From: Arthrobacter sp. ERGS1:01
GTDB taxonomy: Bacteria > Actinomycetota > Actinomycetes > Actinomycetales > Micrococcaceae
Assembly: GCF_001281315.1 (NCBI RefSeq)
Contig: NZ_CP012479.1
Location: 2,232,001 to 2,296,000 of the forward strand
DNA: 64,000 nt
Direction of reading: 5' to 3'
Below are positions 40,677-50,103 of the stretch, piece after piece (the stretch's first letter is position 1; every line of letters starts with the position of its first letter). The notes under the pieces were generated by a model. That model did no database searches. It worked only from the letters and a program-made list of their open reading frames with translations, and was not told the DNA's origin. Position numbers and translations under genes: made by a program.

Positions 40677-42815
40677 GTGCCATCGCATTTGGCCACCGCC
40701 GCCACCCCACGTCCCCCCGCTGCGTCGTCCCGCAAGCAAGCCCCTCCCAAACGCACTTCGCTGGTGGTTACGATCCTGTGCCTGGCCGGAACCGTGGTGG
40801 CACTGCAGCAAACCATGGTGGTTCCGCTGCTGCCCGATTTCCCCAAGATCCTGGGCACCTCCCCCGACAACGCGTCCTGGCTCGTGACGGTGACCCTGCT
40901 GACCAGCGCCATCGCCACCCCCATCGTCTCGAGGCTGGCGGACATGTTCGGCAAGCGACGGATGATGGTGGTCGCCATGGTTGCCATGGTCATCGGCTCC
41001 CTGATTGCCGCCCTTGGCGGGACATTGCTGACGCTGCTGATCGGCCGGTCCTTCCAGGGCCTTGCCGCGTCGCTGATCCCGGTCGGCATCAGCATCATGC
41101 GTGATGAACTCCCCCGGGAAAAGGTGGCGTCCGCCGTGGCGCTGATGAGCGCAACGCTGGGCATCGGCAGTGCACTGGGACTGCCCATGGCCGGGGTGAT
41201 CTACGAATCCCTCGGGTGGCAGGCCATCTTCTGGATTTCCGCAGGGATCGGCGTGCTGCTCATCATTGCCGTGCTGGCGGTGGTCCCCGAGTCGTCCGTG
41301 CGCACCAAGGGCAAGTTCGACGTCGTCGGTGCAGTGTTGCTGACGGCCGCACTGGTGTCGCTACTCCTGGCCATTTCCAAGGGCGGCGACTGGGGCTGGA
41401 GCAGCGAGCCGGTGATCCTGCTGTTCATTGGCACCGCGGTGTTCCTGGCCGCCTGGTTCCCCTATGAACTGCGCGTCAGCCAGCCCATGGTGGACCTGCG
41501 CACCTCCGCCCGCAGGCCCGTGCTGCTGACCAACATCGCCTCCATCCTGGTGGGCTTCTCCATGTATGCGAACATGCTCAGCACCACCCAGCAGTTGCAG
41601 CTGCCCGCGGTGGGCGGCTACGGATTCGGGCTCAGCGTGGTGGTTGCCGGCCTGTGCATGGTGCCGTCGGGCCTGGCCATGGTGGCCCTGGCACCGGTGT
41701 CCGCCGCGATCACCAAAAAGTACGGCGCGAAGGCGACCTTGATTGTGGGATCGGCGGTCCTGGCCGTCGCGTACGTGGCCCGCGTCTTCCTCACCGGCGA
41801 GGTGTGGATGGTGATCCTGGGCGCCACCGTGGTCAGCATGGGTACCGCGATTGCCTACGCCGCGATGCCCACACTGATCATGCGTTCGGTGCCGATCACC
41901 GAGACGGCCTCGGCCAATGGTTTGAATTCGCTGCTGCGCGCCGTCGGTACCTCCACCATGTCGGCCGTGGTGGCGGCCGTCCTGACATCGGTGGTGGTCC
42001 ACGTAGGGCCGGTGTCGCTGCCCACCGTGGACGCCTTCCGGGACGTGTTCTGGTACGCGGCGATTGCAGCGCTCCTGTCGATCGGCGTCTCCGTGTTCAT
42101 TCCGAAGTCGCCCGGCACGCCCGGTCCGGCCGCTGCCGGTGCGGCGGCCGTGAAGCCTGCCGGCTCCGGTGCGGCACCCGCGACGACCCAGGGCGAGCGC
42201 ACACCGGGCCTTGCCGCGGCCCCCGAAACTGCGGCCGAGGGCGCCGCCGTGGAGCTGCGCAGCGCCACCGAGGACGAGATCGTGGTCAGCGGAACCGTGG
42301 TGCGCGGCGATTCGCAGCCCATCCGGCAGGCCGTGGTCAACGCCCTGCACACCAACGGTGAGCCTGCCGACTGGAGCCGGGCGGACAACGACGGGCGCTA
42401 CTCGCTGGTGCTGCCTGCCCCGGGCCGCTACCTGGTGATTTCCAGCGCAGACGGCTGGTCCCCGACCTCCCAGGTGCTGGAGTTTGCGGATTCCTCCAGC
42501 ACCCAGCAAATCCGGCTTGCCCAACGGTTGACGCTTTCGGGCAGCGCCCATGCCGCCGGCCGTGCACTTGAGCAGGCGGTGGTCACGCTCATCAAGCCCA
42601 CGGGCGAGTTCGTGGTCTCCACAGCCACCTCCGCGTCGGGCTACTTCGAGGTGCCGCTGCCCGCGCCGGGACGTTACATCCTCACGTGCCTGGAACCCAC
42701 GGGCCAACACTCCCAGTCCAAGCCGATCGTCATTACGGCGCACTCCACGGTGGCCGACTTCAACTTCGAGAGCTACGCCAAGCATTCCGACGGCTCCCTG
42801 GCGGCCGTGCCGTGA
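40677..42815 (+). CDS. MFS drug-type exporter with C-terminal beta-sandwich repeats
   Basis: A 712-residue protein. About 30-480 is a 14-span DHA2-type MFS transporter (LVVTILCLAGTVVALQQTMV, WLVTVTLLTSAIATPIVSRL, DMFGKRRMMVVAMVAMVIGS, TNIASILVGFSMYANM). After an Ala/Pro linker come two similar repeats resembling carboxypeptidase-regulatory or SpaA-like folds (VSGTVVRGDSQPIRQAVVNA with APGRYLVIS; LSGSAHAAGRALEQAVVTLI with APGRYILTC). Such a tail is unusual on an MFS protein and may sit in the cytoplasm or at the surface depending on span number. GTG with AAGGAATACC. The TetR gene overlaps its end. Confidence 0.88.
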   Translation: MPSHLATAATPRPPAASSRKQAPPKRTSLVVTILCLAGTVVALQQTMVVPLLPDFPKILGTSPDNASWLVTVTLLTSAIATPIVSRLADMFGKRRMMVVAMVAMVIGSLIAALGGTLLTLLIGRSFQGLAASLIPVGISIMRDELPREKVASAVALMSATLGIGSALGLPMAGVIYESLGWQAIFWISAGIGVLLIIAVLAVVPESSVRTKGKFDVVGAVLLTAALVSLLLAISKGGDWGWSSEPVILLFIGTAVFLAAWFPYELRVSQPMVDLRTSARRPVLLTNIASILVGFSMYANMLSTTQQLQLPAVGGYGFGLSVVVAGLCMVPSGLAMVALAPVSAAITKKYGAKATLIVGSAVLAVAYVARVFLTGEVWMVILGATVVSMGTAIAYAAMPTLIMRSVPITETASANGLNSLLRAVGTSTMSAVVAAVLTSVVVHVGPVSLPTVDAFRDVFWYAAIAALLSIGVSVFIPKSPGTPGPAAAGAAAVKPAGSGAAPATTQGERTPGLAAAPETAAEGAAVELRSATEDEIVVSGTVVRGDSQPIRQAVVNALHTNGEPADWSRADNDGRYSLVLPAPGRYLVISSADGWSPTSQVLEFADSSSTQQIRLAQRLTLSGSAHAAGRALEQAVVTLIKPTGEFVVSTATSASGYFEVPLPAPGRYILTCLEPTGQHSQSKPIVITAHSTVADFNFESYAKHSDGSLAAVP

Positions 42816-43348
42816 GTGAAGCAAGCACCCGGGACATCATCATTGATGCGGCACGGGAACTCTTTGGCGAACGCGGCTACAGCACCGTCACCATCAAGGA
42901 TGTGGCCGCCCGTGCCGGCTACTCCCCCGCCATGGTCATGAAGGTCATGGGCAGCAAGGCGCAGCTGTATGCGGCGGCCGCCCCCGAAGTGCCGACGCCG
43001 GATTTCCACCCCGGCGAGGGCGAACCCCTCGGCTTCACCCTGGTGCGCCGAATCCTGGCGCGACGCGAAGCGGACGAGTCGGAGCCCTGGGCCAAGGTGT
43101 CGTTGCTGGTCCAGGACTCCCCTGACCAGGAGGCGGCCAAAACCGAACTGCGGCACAAGTACGTGTCCTGGGTCGCCCGGCAAATCGAGGACACCAGCCC
43201 GGGCCTGCAAAAATCCCAGTTGGCGGTGTGCGTCGTGATGGGCCTGGGGACGGGGCTGCGCACGCTGGGCCTGCTGTCCGAGGAGGAAATGTCCACGGAA
43301 CAGCTGGTCCAGCAATACGGCGCCCTGATCCAGGGCATCATCGACTGA
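42812..43348 (+). CDS. TetR-family repressor of the MFS operon
   Basis: A 178-residue regulator; GTG start overlaps the MFS stop. The helix-turn-helix is in residues 5-52 (IIIDAARELFGERGYSTVTI, KDVAARAGYSPAMVMKVMGS, KAQLYAAA). The effector domain shows DSPDQEAAKTELRHKYVSWV. Translational coupling to the exporter and the GTGAAC/GTTCAC palindromes upstream point to autoregulation. Confidence 0.92.
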   Translation: MSEASTRDIIIDAARELFGERGYSTVTIKDVAARAGYSPAMVMKVMGSKAQLYAAAAPEVPTPDFHPGEGEPLGFTLVRRILARREADESEPWAKVSLLVQDSPDQEAAKTELRHKYVSWVARQIEDTSPGLQKSQLAVCVVMGLGTGLRTLGLLSEEEMSTEQLVQQYGALIQGIID

Positions 43349-43396
43349 GCACTTGAAGGATGGGACGCTCCCAAAGTTGAGCGCTCCGGTGGTGTT

Positions 43397-44161
43397 TTAG
43401 GTGGTGGACTTCAACGTCCAGAAGTCGCTGGCCAGCGACGAGCTGAGCAGGTACGCGTAGGGCATGGTGGCATAGCCGGCCATGCCCCAGCCGGTGCCCC
43501 AGGAGTTGCGGATGGTGAAGCGCTGGCTGGCGTCGTCGTACCCCACGGCCACCACGCAGTGCCCGCCCAGCACGCTTTCGCCGGCCGCCGGCATGGGGAC
43601 CACTCCGGTGCTGGCCACCGTGGCGCTCTCGAAGCTGTCGTAGACCGTGAAGCCAAACACGATCGGGAATCCCGAGGCCAGGCATCCCTTCATTTGGCTG
43701 AGCGTCTGGCCCACCCGGGAGTAGAGGATGGCGCGCTGCAGTTTGGCCGCCTTGTAGCAGGCCGCCGTCGGCTTGTGCGCGAACTGGGTGATGTCGTAGG
43801 GCCACAGGGTCTCGTCGCACACACCCGTGGTGGCGACGGTCTTGATGCCGTCGCGGATCTGCGCACCGGAATCGGACTTGACCGTTCCTTCGATGACACG
43901 CTCGTTGTAGTAGATGAAGAGCCGCGACGGTGTGGACGTATCCGCGAGGCCCTCCTTCATGGCGTCGAACTGCACCACCCCGGCCACCCCGTTGCCGGTG
44001 CATGAGCCCAGCTGGCCCTGGTCATAGACCGGCGGGCAGGAGCCCCTCAGGTCGATTGACGGCGGCAGTGCCGCCTGCACGGCCGCGGTCGCCGCAAAGT
44101 GAAAGTCGCGCTGGTCCGGAAGGTCGGGGACCCATCCGTATCGGGAGTTGGTTCTGGCCAT
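43397..44161 (-). CDS. papain-like C1-family cysteine peptidase
   Basis: A 254-residue protein with the catalytic Cys in QGQLGSCTGNGVAG, His in GGHCVVAVGYDD, and Asn in IRNSWGTGWGMAGYATMPYA. The opening YGWVPDLPDQRDFHFAA is typical of bacterial C1 peptidases of this group. There is no signal peptide and no long propeptide, so it is cytoplasmic or exported by an unknown route. Next genes downstream on the other side encode a membrane protein and a lipoprotein. Confidence 0.88.
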   Translation of the reverse strand: MARTNSRYGWVPDLPDQRDFHFAATAAVQAALPPSIDLRGSCPPVYDQGQLGSCTGNGVAGVVQFDAMKEGLADTSTPSRLFIYYNERVIEGTVKSDSGAQIRDGIKTVATTGVCDETLWPYDITQFAHKPTAACYKAAKLQRAILYSRVGQTLSQMKGCLASGFPIVFGFTVYDSFESATVASTGVVPMPAAGESVLGGHCVVAVGYDDASQRFTIRNSWGTGWGMAGYATMPYAYLLSSSLASDFWTLKSTT

Positions 44162-44354
44162 GGTGATATTCCCTCCTCTGCCATGCCGTGGCCCGATGAG
44201 ACCTCATACAGCATGGATAATGATGAGGCTCCTCCGGCTTGGCCCATGAGTCAAGCACCACTTTTGCCCCCGGCTCCGGCCCGGAAAACCGTCCACGAGC
44301 GGTGGGTCCATGCGTCCGACAGGCCCGACGCGGGCGTTGGGCGGATTCGGGGCT

Positions 44355-45242
44355 CTAGTTTCCCAATTCCACCCGAATGGAGTGATCGTCCGGCAGCACC
44401 ACCACGGTGCCGGTGCGCAGCGTCCAGCCGTTGTGCAGGAAGAAGTAGTTTCCGCCGCTGACCACCAGCAGGCGCAGCCCTTGGTACTTGTACAGCGGGG
44501 CAGCCGCCGTACCCAGGGACGTCTCCGTGACCTGGGGGACGCCGATGGCCAGCCGGGCGTCGCTGTAGACGGCGGCCCGGGGCATCGTCCCCACGTTTTG
44601 TTCCACCTGGACGGCCAGGCCACGGCCCACCGCCTGGGCAAAGTCGGCCGTGCCCCAAAACAACAGCAGCGTCACCACGCTGAAAACGAGCACGGATTCC
44701 AGGGACCTGTTCTTTAAAGCGGACGGGGCGGTTCCGGACGGGGTGGTTCCGGCTGCGGCGTGGGCGGCCGACGCCGGAACCTGCCGGCGCACGTGGCTGC
44801 CCCAGGCGGCCAGCAGCACCCCGGCGGCCATGACATAGGGCAGGAACGATGCATCCGCACCACCTTGGAGGAACGTCGAAGCAAAGGTCACGGTTGCGAC
44901 GGCGGTTCCCACGGCGATCGCCGCAAGGCCGCAACGCCGCACGGCGTGATGGTGGCGGGCGGCCATCTCCGCACCGGTGACCCAGCGGTCCAGCGCCACC
45001 CAGAGGATTGCGGCGGCGGCGAGCAGCACCAACGGCACGAACAGCGACCGGATGCTGCGCAGGACATAGTCCTGCACCGAGTAGCCGAAGAGGCTGACGT
45101 CAAGGCCCATGGCCCGGGCCTGGGCGTCCGAGCGTGCCCAGCCAAAGTACACCAGCAGCGCGGTGATGACGGCAAGGGGCGGGCCAAAAGCCGACACCGC
45201 CGCGATGGCCTTGGAAAACGCCGAGGTTTCATTGTCCGCCAT
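44355..45242 (-). CDS. membrane protein of unknown function
   Basis: A 295-residue protein with about five hydrophobic spans (AVSAFGPPLAVITALLVYFG, RSLFVPLVLLAAAAILWVAL, LAAIAVGTAVATVTFASTFL, FLPYVMAAGVLLAAWGS, VLVFSVVTLLLFWGTADFA) and a C-terminal extracytoplasmic-like domain of about 90 residues (YKYQGLRLLVVSGGNYFFLH). No family recognised. Adjacent to the lipoprotein gene on the same strand (10-bp gap), so likely co-expressed. Confidence 0.8.
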   Translation of the reverse strand: MADNETSAFSKAIAAVSAFGPPLAVITALLVYFGWARSDAQARAMGLDVSLFGYSVQDYVLRSIRSLFVPLVLLAAAAILWVALDRWVTGAEMAARHHHAVRRCGLAAIAVGTAVATVTFASTFLQGGADASFLPYVMAAGVLLAAWGSHVRRQVPASAAHAAAGTTPSGTAPSALKNRSLESVLVFSVVTLLLFWGTADFAQAVGRGLAVQVEQNVGTMPRAAVYSDARLAIGVPQVTETSLGTAAAPLYKYQGLRLLVVSGGNYFFLHNGWTLRTGTVVVLPDDHSIRVELGN

Positions 45243-45252
45243 GACGGCCCGC

Positions 45253-46170
45253 CTAGGGTGTACCCATGGTGTCCGGCGTCGTCGGTTCGGCGGACGCATC
45301 CGAGCTCGTCGACGGTTGACCGGCGGATGCCAGATAGGTGAACGTGGCACTGCCGGGCAGGGCAGCCCCGTCCGGCCCCACGGCCGTCACGGTCACGGGA
45401 CCGGGCACCGCCGCGGGCGGGGCCGTGAAGTCAAAGTGGTTTTCGGCGAGGCGGCTCACGGGGACGCTTAGGCCGTTCACCAGCACCGAGGTCACGGCCA
45501 GGAAACGGCCCATCAACCGCAATTCGGTGCCACCCGGTGCCGGGACCTGGGGGTTGACCGCGCTTGGATCGCCGTTTTGCTCGGTGACCCCGGTCAGCCC
45601 CAGCGGGCACGCCGTACCCGTTCCGGGGACGGTCTCCACCGGCGTTCCGGCGTGGGCGAGGTGATAGGCCAGCACCTTGCCCAGAACGGCAAAGGTTGCG
45701 GTCTCGAGGCAGCCGGACCCCGAAGGGACGGTGAGGGATTCGACGGCGGCCGATGCCGCGTCCCAGGCGTCGGCGCTGTTGGTGGTCACCGCGATGCACA
45801 CGTCGAAGGCGGCCGTGACCAGGGTGATAGCGCCGCCGTCCCCGCTGGTATCCACCCCGGGCATCGACTGGCAGTCCTTGGCGACCAGGGGTGCATACCA
45901 GCCGTCCGGCGGCGGATCTGCGGGATCGGCCGGACCCGGCGGAACCCAGCCGGGCAGGCCGGCGGCATTTCCCCCGGCGCCGCCCGGGTCTGCCGGGCCG
46001 GGCACCACCACTCCCCGATCCGTGGATGCCGTCACGACGCCTTGTCCGGCCTGGTTCGATGCCGACCCCTCGGACTGGACGGAGCATGCCGCCAGCGACA
46101 GCAGGGCCAAGCCACCCGCGAGGGCGGTTGCGGCGACAGCTTGAAGTAACTGCTTCGACCTCCGGACCAT
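45253..46170 (-). CDS. secreted lipoprotein with IPT/TIG-like domain
   Basis: A 305-residue protein with a signal peptide (RRSKQLLQAVAATALAGGLA) and lipobox LAAC, so it is anchored to the outer leaflet. A Pro/Gly linker follows, then a Cys-containing domain (CQSMPGVDTSGDGGAITLVT). The last 90 residues resemble an IPT/TIG Ig-like fold (GGTELRLMGRFLAVTSVLVN, PVTVTAVGPDGAALPGSATF). ATG has GGGAGG upstream. First gene of the pair with the membrane protein. Function unknown, perhaps surface binding. Confidence 0.82.
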   Translation of the reverse strand: MVRRSKQLLQAVAATALAGGLALLSLAACSVQSEGSASNQAGQGVVTASTDRGVVVPGPADPGGAGGNAAGLPGWVPPGPADPADPPPDGWYAPLVAKDCQSMPGVDTSGDGGAITLVTAAFDVCIAVTTNSADAWDAASAAVESLTVPSGSGCLETATFAVLGKVLAYHLAHAGTPVETVPGTGTACPLGLTGVTEQNGDPSAVNPQVPAPGGTELRLMGRFLAVTSVLVNGLSVPVSRLAENHFDFTAPPAAVPGPVTVTAVGPDGAALPGSATFTYLASAGQPSTSSDASAEPTTPDTMGTP

Positions 46171-46336
46171 GTGGGCCTCCCACCGGACAGGTTCAGTATG
46201 CGCGCCGCTGCAAGGCTTCGCAACGATCGATTCGTCCGCAATGTAGCTCGTTGGCAGGCCTGGAACGGGCGTTCCGGGGCGGGGAATCAAGGCCTTGGGC
46301 CCCACCACCAAGGTTCCGGCCGCTCCAAGGAGTCGA

Positions 46337-46792
46337 TCAGGCGTTGAAGTCCCCGCCGGCGGAGGCAACAATCAGCCGCGTTGAGATATTTGAATCAAAT
46401 CCGATATCCGCCTGCACAAAGAACGTGATGCCAAGGCCCCAGACCACGGTGTGCGGGGATGAAAGGTGGAAGGTGTTCTGCGCGTCCAGGGAGGAACGGT
46501 GCTCGCCGGCGAGATTCAGGTTGTTCAATTCCTCGATCTTTGACGAGCCGTCATAAAAATGCACTTGGCGGATGCTGCAGGAATCGGTCATGAACATCAG
46601 GAACAACTTCTGCACCGTGGAGCGCTGGTCCCCGACAATCACGGGAGTGGGCAGCGGAATGTGCAGCCAGCTGGCCTTTCCCGGGATGAATGCCATGTCA
46701 CCGCCCCAGCCGTAATGGCCCACCCGGGTGAGGTTTTCCGGACTCTCCACGGTTACCGCGTTCCCGTGGACCCAGCTTGCATAAAGTGACAT
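46337..46792 (-). CDS. hypothetical beta-rich protein (DUF6623-like)
   Basis: A 151-residue soluble protein starting SLYASWVHGNAVTVESPENL, followed by alternating beta-strand patterns (KASWLHIPLPTPVIV, KLFLMFMTDSCSIRQVHFYD, HTVVWGLGITFFVQADIGF). The opening resembles a small family I recall as DUF6623. No signal peptide. GTGCGCG precedes ATG with a GGGGG-like site. Orientation is the same as the lipoprotein unit. Confidence 0.6.
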   Translation of the reverse strand: MSLYASWVHGNAVTVESPENLTRVGHYGWGGDMAFIPGKASWLHIPLPTPVIVGDQRSTVQKLFLMFMTDSCSIRQVHFYDGSSKIEELNNLNLAGEHRSSLDAQNTFHLSSPHTVVWGLGITFFVQADIGFDSNISTRLIVASAGGDFNA

Positions 46793-47032
46793 CGCGCACC
46801 CCCGTCGAAGCGGCGGCATGCCGTGATGGGCGGGACCGCCAGTGGGATCAGTATGGGCCGGGCAAATTCCGGCGTCAAACACCAAGTTTGAACACCGCCA
46901 AATTGGACCACAACTAATTACATTGACCCGATTTCGGCGTAAAATTCGCTCCATCACCGCGCCCAGCAAGCGCTCCGGTACCAGCGGACGGCGCCCCGGA
47001 TCCACCAGGGACAACCGGCCCGGGAGGCACAG

Positions 47033-47776
47033 ATGTCCAGTGCAGTCATGTCAGCATTCAGCCATCCAAGCCTGGCAATCGCCCTCCTTGACCCAACCCC
47101 CACGCCCACACCGTCCGCCCCGACAACCATGCCCGACTCCCTGAGCGCACCGATATCGCTCTGGGCGCTGGCCATCGTGGCCGTGACCATCGTGGCCGTG
47201 ACCTACTTCGTCCTCCTGGCCGGGAGGGAAGCCACGGCTGGCGCGAAAGCGGCCGCGCCCACCGGCACGGCTGCCGGGGCGGCAGCCCCTCCGGCCGGCG
47301 GGGTCACGGCGGCCCATGGCGAGAGTTTCATTCGGAGTTGGATGGCCGTGACCCTGGTGGTGGGGCTGTTGCTGCTGACGGTGCTTTCCTTCGGGATCAT
47401 GGACACCTCGCTCCGCAGTGCCCTGGTCGGCGGCATTACGGCCTCGGTGGGCGCCGCCATAGCGTTCTATTTCTCCGCAAAGTCGGCCGACGCCGCCCGC
47501 CAGGACGTACTGACTGCGGCCAACCAGGCCCGATCCGACATCCTCCAGGCGTCCGTGGGGACCGACACGGTTCCCAACCTCGTCGGGATGAGCCTGGCCG
47601 AGGCCAAGTCCGCTCTGGGCACCACGACCTTCAAACTTAATCCGTCCCCCTACCAGGAACCCGATGCGAATCGGGACAGCGTGGTACCCGGGAAGAAGGA
47701 TTCCGTCACCAAGCAGGATCCCCCGGCAAATTCGGCCGCCCAGATTGGCACAACGGTGACAGTCTTCTTTGACTAG
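47033..47776 (+). CDS. membrane protein with PASTA domain
   Basis: A 247-residue protein. Two hydrophobic spans lie at about 42-62 (LWALAIVAVTIVAVTYFVLL) and 100-120 (WMAVTLVVGLLLLTVLSFG), with a further hydrophobic stretch around 130-150 (GGITASVGAAIAFYF). The last 65 residues form one PASTA domain (TVPNLVGMSLAEAKSALGTT through NSAAQIGTTVTVFFD). PASTA domains bind cell-wall fragments in kinases and penicillin-binding proteins; here there is no kinase or transpeptidase domain. GGGAGGCACAG precedes ATG. Confidence 0.85.
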   Translation: MSSAVMSAFSHPSLAIALLDPTPTPTPSAPTTMPDSLSAPISLWALAIVAVTIVAVTYFVLLAGREATAGAKAAAPTGTAAGAAAPPAGGVTAAHGESFIRSWMAVTLVVGLLLLTVLSFGIMDTSLRSALVGGITASVGAAIAFYFSAKSADAARQDVLTAANQARSDILQASVGTDTVPNLVGMSLAEAKSALGTTTFKLNPSPYQEPDANRDSVVPGKKDSVTKQDPPANSAAQIGTTVTVFFD

Positions 47777-47835
47777 TCCCCACTCACGGCCCACGGCCTT
47801 GCGCAAGGCCGGAAGCCAACGCAGGGATTGGGCGG

Positions 47836-48879
47836 CTACTTCGCCGCAAGCAAGCGCTCAACCCGCGGCTTGACCTCGGTGGCCAGCAACGTAATGGACT
47901 CCTTCAGGTGATCGTGCGGCAAGCCGCCAATGTCGGTTTGCAGGAAGTGCCGCACATGCCCGAGGTAGCCGTGCAGGTGGACAATCCGTTCGGCCACTTC
48001 GTCGGGGCTTCCCACATAGTAGGCGCCGGGGGCGTCGGCCTGGGCCAGGTAGGCGCCCTTGTCCGGTGCCGGCCAACCGCGCAGGCGCCCCATTTCCACA
48101 TTGAGGTTGTACCAGCCGGGGTGGAACCGCTCCAGCGCCTCCTTTTTGGTGGGGGCAACAAGGCCCAGCGCCGCGACGGACACCTTGATGTCCTCCCCCG
48201 AGTGCCCGGCCTGCGCCGCGGATTGGCGGTACAGCTCCGCCAGCGGGGCGAACCGGTGCGGGGCGCCGCCAATGATGCCGTAGGAGACGGGCAGGCCCAG
48301 GCGTCCTGCGCGCGCCGACGACGCCGGGCTGCCGCCGGTGGCGATCCACAGCGGCAACTTTCCGTTGACGGGGCGCGGCACGACGGCCAGGTTGTCAATG
48401 TCGGGACGGACGGATCCGCTCCAGCTGACGTTTTCGCCGGCGGCATCGTTGATGGCCATGAGCAGGTCCAGCTTTTCCGAGTACAACTGGTCGTAGTCGC
48501 GAAGATCGTAGCCAAAGAGCGGGAACGTCTCCACCGAGGATCCGCGGCCCGCCGTGATTTCAATCCGACCGCCCCCGGAGACGGCGTCGGCCGTGGCAAA
48601 CTGCTGGAATACCCGCACGGGGTCGTCGGTGCTGATGATGCTTGCGGCACTGCCGAGTTTGATGGTCTTGGTGGCTGCCGCGGCGGCCGCCAGCATGGCG
48701 CCGGGCGAGGAGGCGGGCATGGACACGGTATGGTGCTCCCCCACGCCAAAGTAGTCCAGGCCCACGGCGTCGGCGTGGACGATCGCGTCGAAAAGGTTGC
48801 GGATGCCCTCCGCCGTGGAACGGGGAGTTCCACCGGGGTTCAGCGGGGTGTCACCAAAGCTGTATGCGCCAATTTCCAC
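47836..48879 (-). CDS. LLM-class flavin-dependent oxidoreductase
   Basis: A 347-residue luciferase-like TIM-barrel protein using FMNH2 or F420-type cofactors. Typical regions are HADAVGLDYFGVGEHHTVSM, KLGSAASIISTDDPVRVFQQ, GRIEITAGRGSSVETFPLFG, LPLWIATGGSPASSARAGRL and a C-terminal GSPDEVAERIVHLHGYLG. GTG at 48879 follows GGAGGCAGCA. It stands alone; substrate unknown. Confidence 0.9.
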   Translation of the reverse strand: MEIGAYSFGDTPLNPGGTPRSTAEGIRNLFDAIVHADAVGLDYFGVGEHHTVSMPASSPGAMLAAAAAATKTIKLGSAASIISTDDPVRVFQQFATADAVSGGGRIEITAGRGSSVETFPLFGYDLRDYDQLYSEKLDLLMAINDAAGENVSWSGSVRPDIDNLAVVPRPVNGKLPLWIATGGSPASSARAGRLGLPVSYGIIGGAPHRFAPLAELYRQSAAQAGHSGEDIKVSVAALGLVAPTKKEALERFHPGWYNLNVEMGRLRGWPAPDKGAYLAQADAPGAYYVGSPDEVAERIVHLHGYLGHVRHFLQTDIGGLPHDHLKESITLLATEVKPRVERLLAAK

Positions 48880-49047
48880 TGCTGCCTCCAAGACTCGAAA
48901 AGTATGTTGCACTACAGATCGTATTTCACGCAGATCATCTATGCAACCGCGGAAGATTTGGGTCGCGTTACGGCTCTGGCGGACCGGCGCGATCAAGGCG
49001 GATGATGGAAGCCAACACCGGAACGAGCTGTGAAGTGGGTAGCGCGC

Positions 49048-50103
49048 ATGGGAAATGAACTGGTCCTGGTCACTGGCGGCTCGGGGTTTCTTGGCGCCCA
49101 CTGCATTGTGCGGCTCCTCGCGGACGGCTATCGGGTCAGGACCACCATCCGCTCCCTTGACCGGGCGGAGGAGGTGAGGGCGCTGGTCCGGCGCGGTGGC
49201 GGCGCCCCGTCCGCCAACCTCTCCTTTGTTGCGGCCGAGCTGACCGACGACGCCGGCTGGCCGGCCGCCGTCGACGGCGTGGACTATGTTCTCCACACGG
49301 CCTCTCCGTTTCCGCCCACCATGCCCAAAGACGAGGACGAGCTGATTGTTCCGGCCCGGGAAGGAACCCTGCGGGTGCTTGGTGCCGCGCGGGCGGCGAA
49401 CGTGCGGCGGGTGGTGGTGACGTCGTCGTTCGCGGCGATCGGCTACGGCGGGCCCGATCGCGACCGGCCCTACACGGAGGAGGACTGGACCAACCCGGAC
49501 TCCCCCGTCAGCGCCTACATCAAGTCCAAGACGCTGGCGGAGCGCGCAGCGTGGGATTTCATGGACGACGGCGACGGCTCGGGCTCCGCGATGGAGTTGG
49601 CCGTGGTGAACCCGGTGGGGATTTTTGGGCCGGCCCTGGGGCCCAGGCTTTCCAGCTCGGTCCAAATTGTCCAGCGCTTCATGAACGGCGACGTTCCGGG
49701 ACTGCCAAAGGTGTCCTCGGGGATCGTGGACGTCCGGGATGTGGCGTCGTTGCACGTGCTGGCCATGGTCAGCACGGAGGCAGCGGGGCAGCGTTTCCTG
49801 GCCTCGGCCGGGGACTCCATGTCCATGGCCGAGATCGCCCGCACGCTCCGCGACCGGCTGGGCACCGACGCCGCCAAGGTGCCCACCCGGGTCCTGCCGG
49901 ACCTGCTGGTGCGCGCGGTGGCCATCTTCAACAAGTCGCTGGCCGAAGAGGTGGTGCCCAGGCTCGGCGAGGTCAAGCACCTCTCCAACGAAAAGGCGCG
50001 CCGGGTCCTGGGATGGGCGCCGCTCTCGAACGAGGACGCACTGGTGGCGACGGCGCAAAGCCTGCTGGATTTGGGACTTGTTGGCACGGGCGGAACCAAG
50101 TAG
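49048..50103 (+). CDS. NAD-dependent epimerase/dihydroflavonol reductase-like (extended SDR)
   Basis: About 351 residues. The N-terminal nucleotide motif TGGSGFLGAH sits at about residue 9 when starting at ATG 49048, the usual place; GTG 49030 would add six residues. Catalytic-type YIKSKTLAERAAW (YxxxK) and VNPVGIFGPALGP follow, as in dihydroflavonol 4-reductase/aldehyde reductase-like SDRs. It probably reduces a carbonyl compound with NADPH. Divergent from the LLM gene. Confidence 0.9.
   Translation: MGNELVLVTGGSGFLGAHCIVRLLADGYRVRTTIRSLDRAEEVRALVRRGGGAPSANLSFVAAELTDDAGWPAAVDGVDYVLHTASPFPPTMPKDEDELIVPAREGTLRVLGAARAANVRRVVVTSSFAAIGYGGPDRDRPYTEEDWTNPDSPVSAYIKSKTLAERAAWDFMDDGDGSGSAMELAVVNPVGIFGPALGPRLSSSVQIVQRFMNGDVPGLPKVSSGIVDVRDVASLHVLAMVSTEAAGQRFLASAGDSMSMAEIARTLRDRLGTDAAKVPTRVLPDLLVRAVAIFNKSLAEEVVPRLGEVKHLSNEKARRVLGWAPLSNEDALVATAQSLLDLGLVGTGGTK

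Noticed and set aside
48880-50058. Upstream extension of the LLM oxidoreductase frame to 740 codons
   Set aside because: The extension is antisense to the epimerase gene; GTG 48879 has a clear GGAGG and gives the normal protein length.
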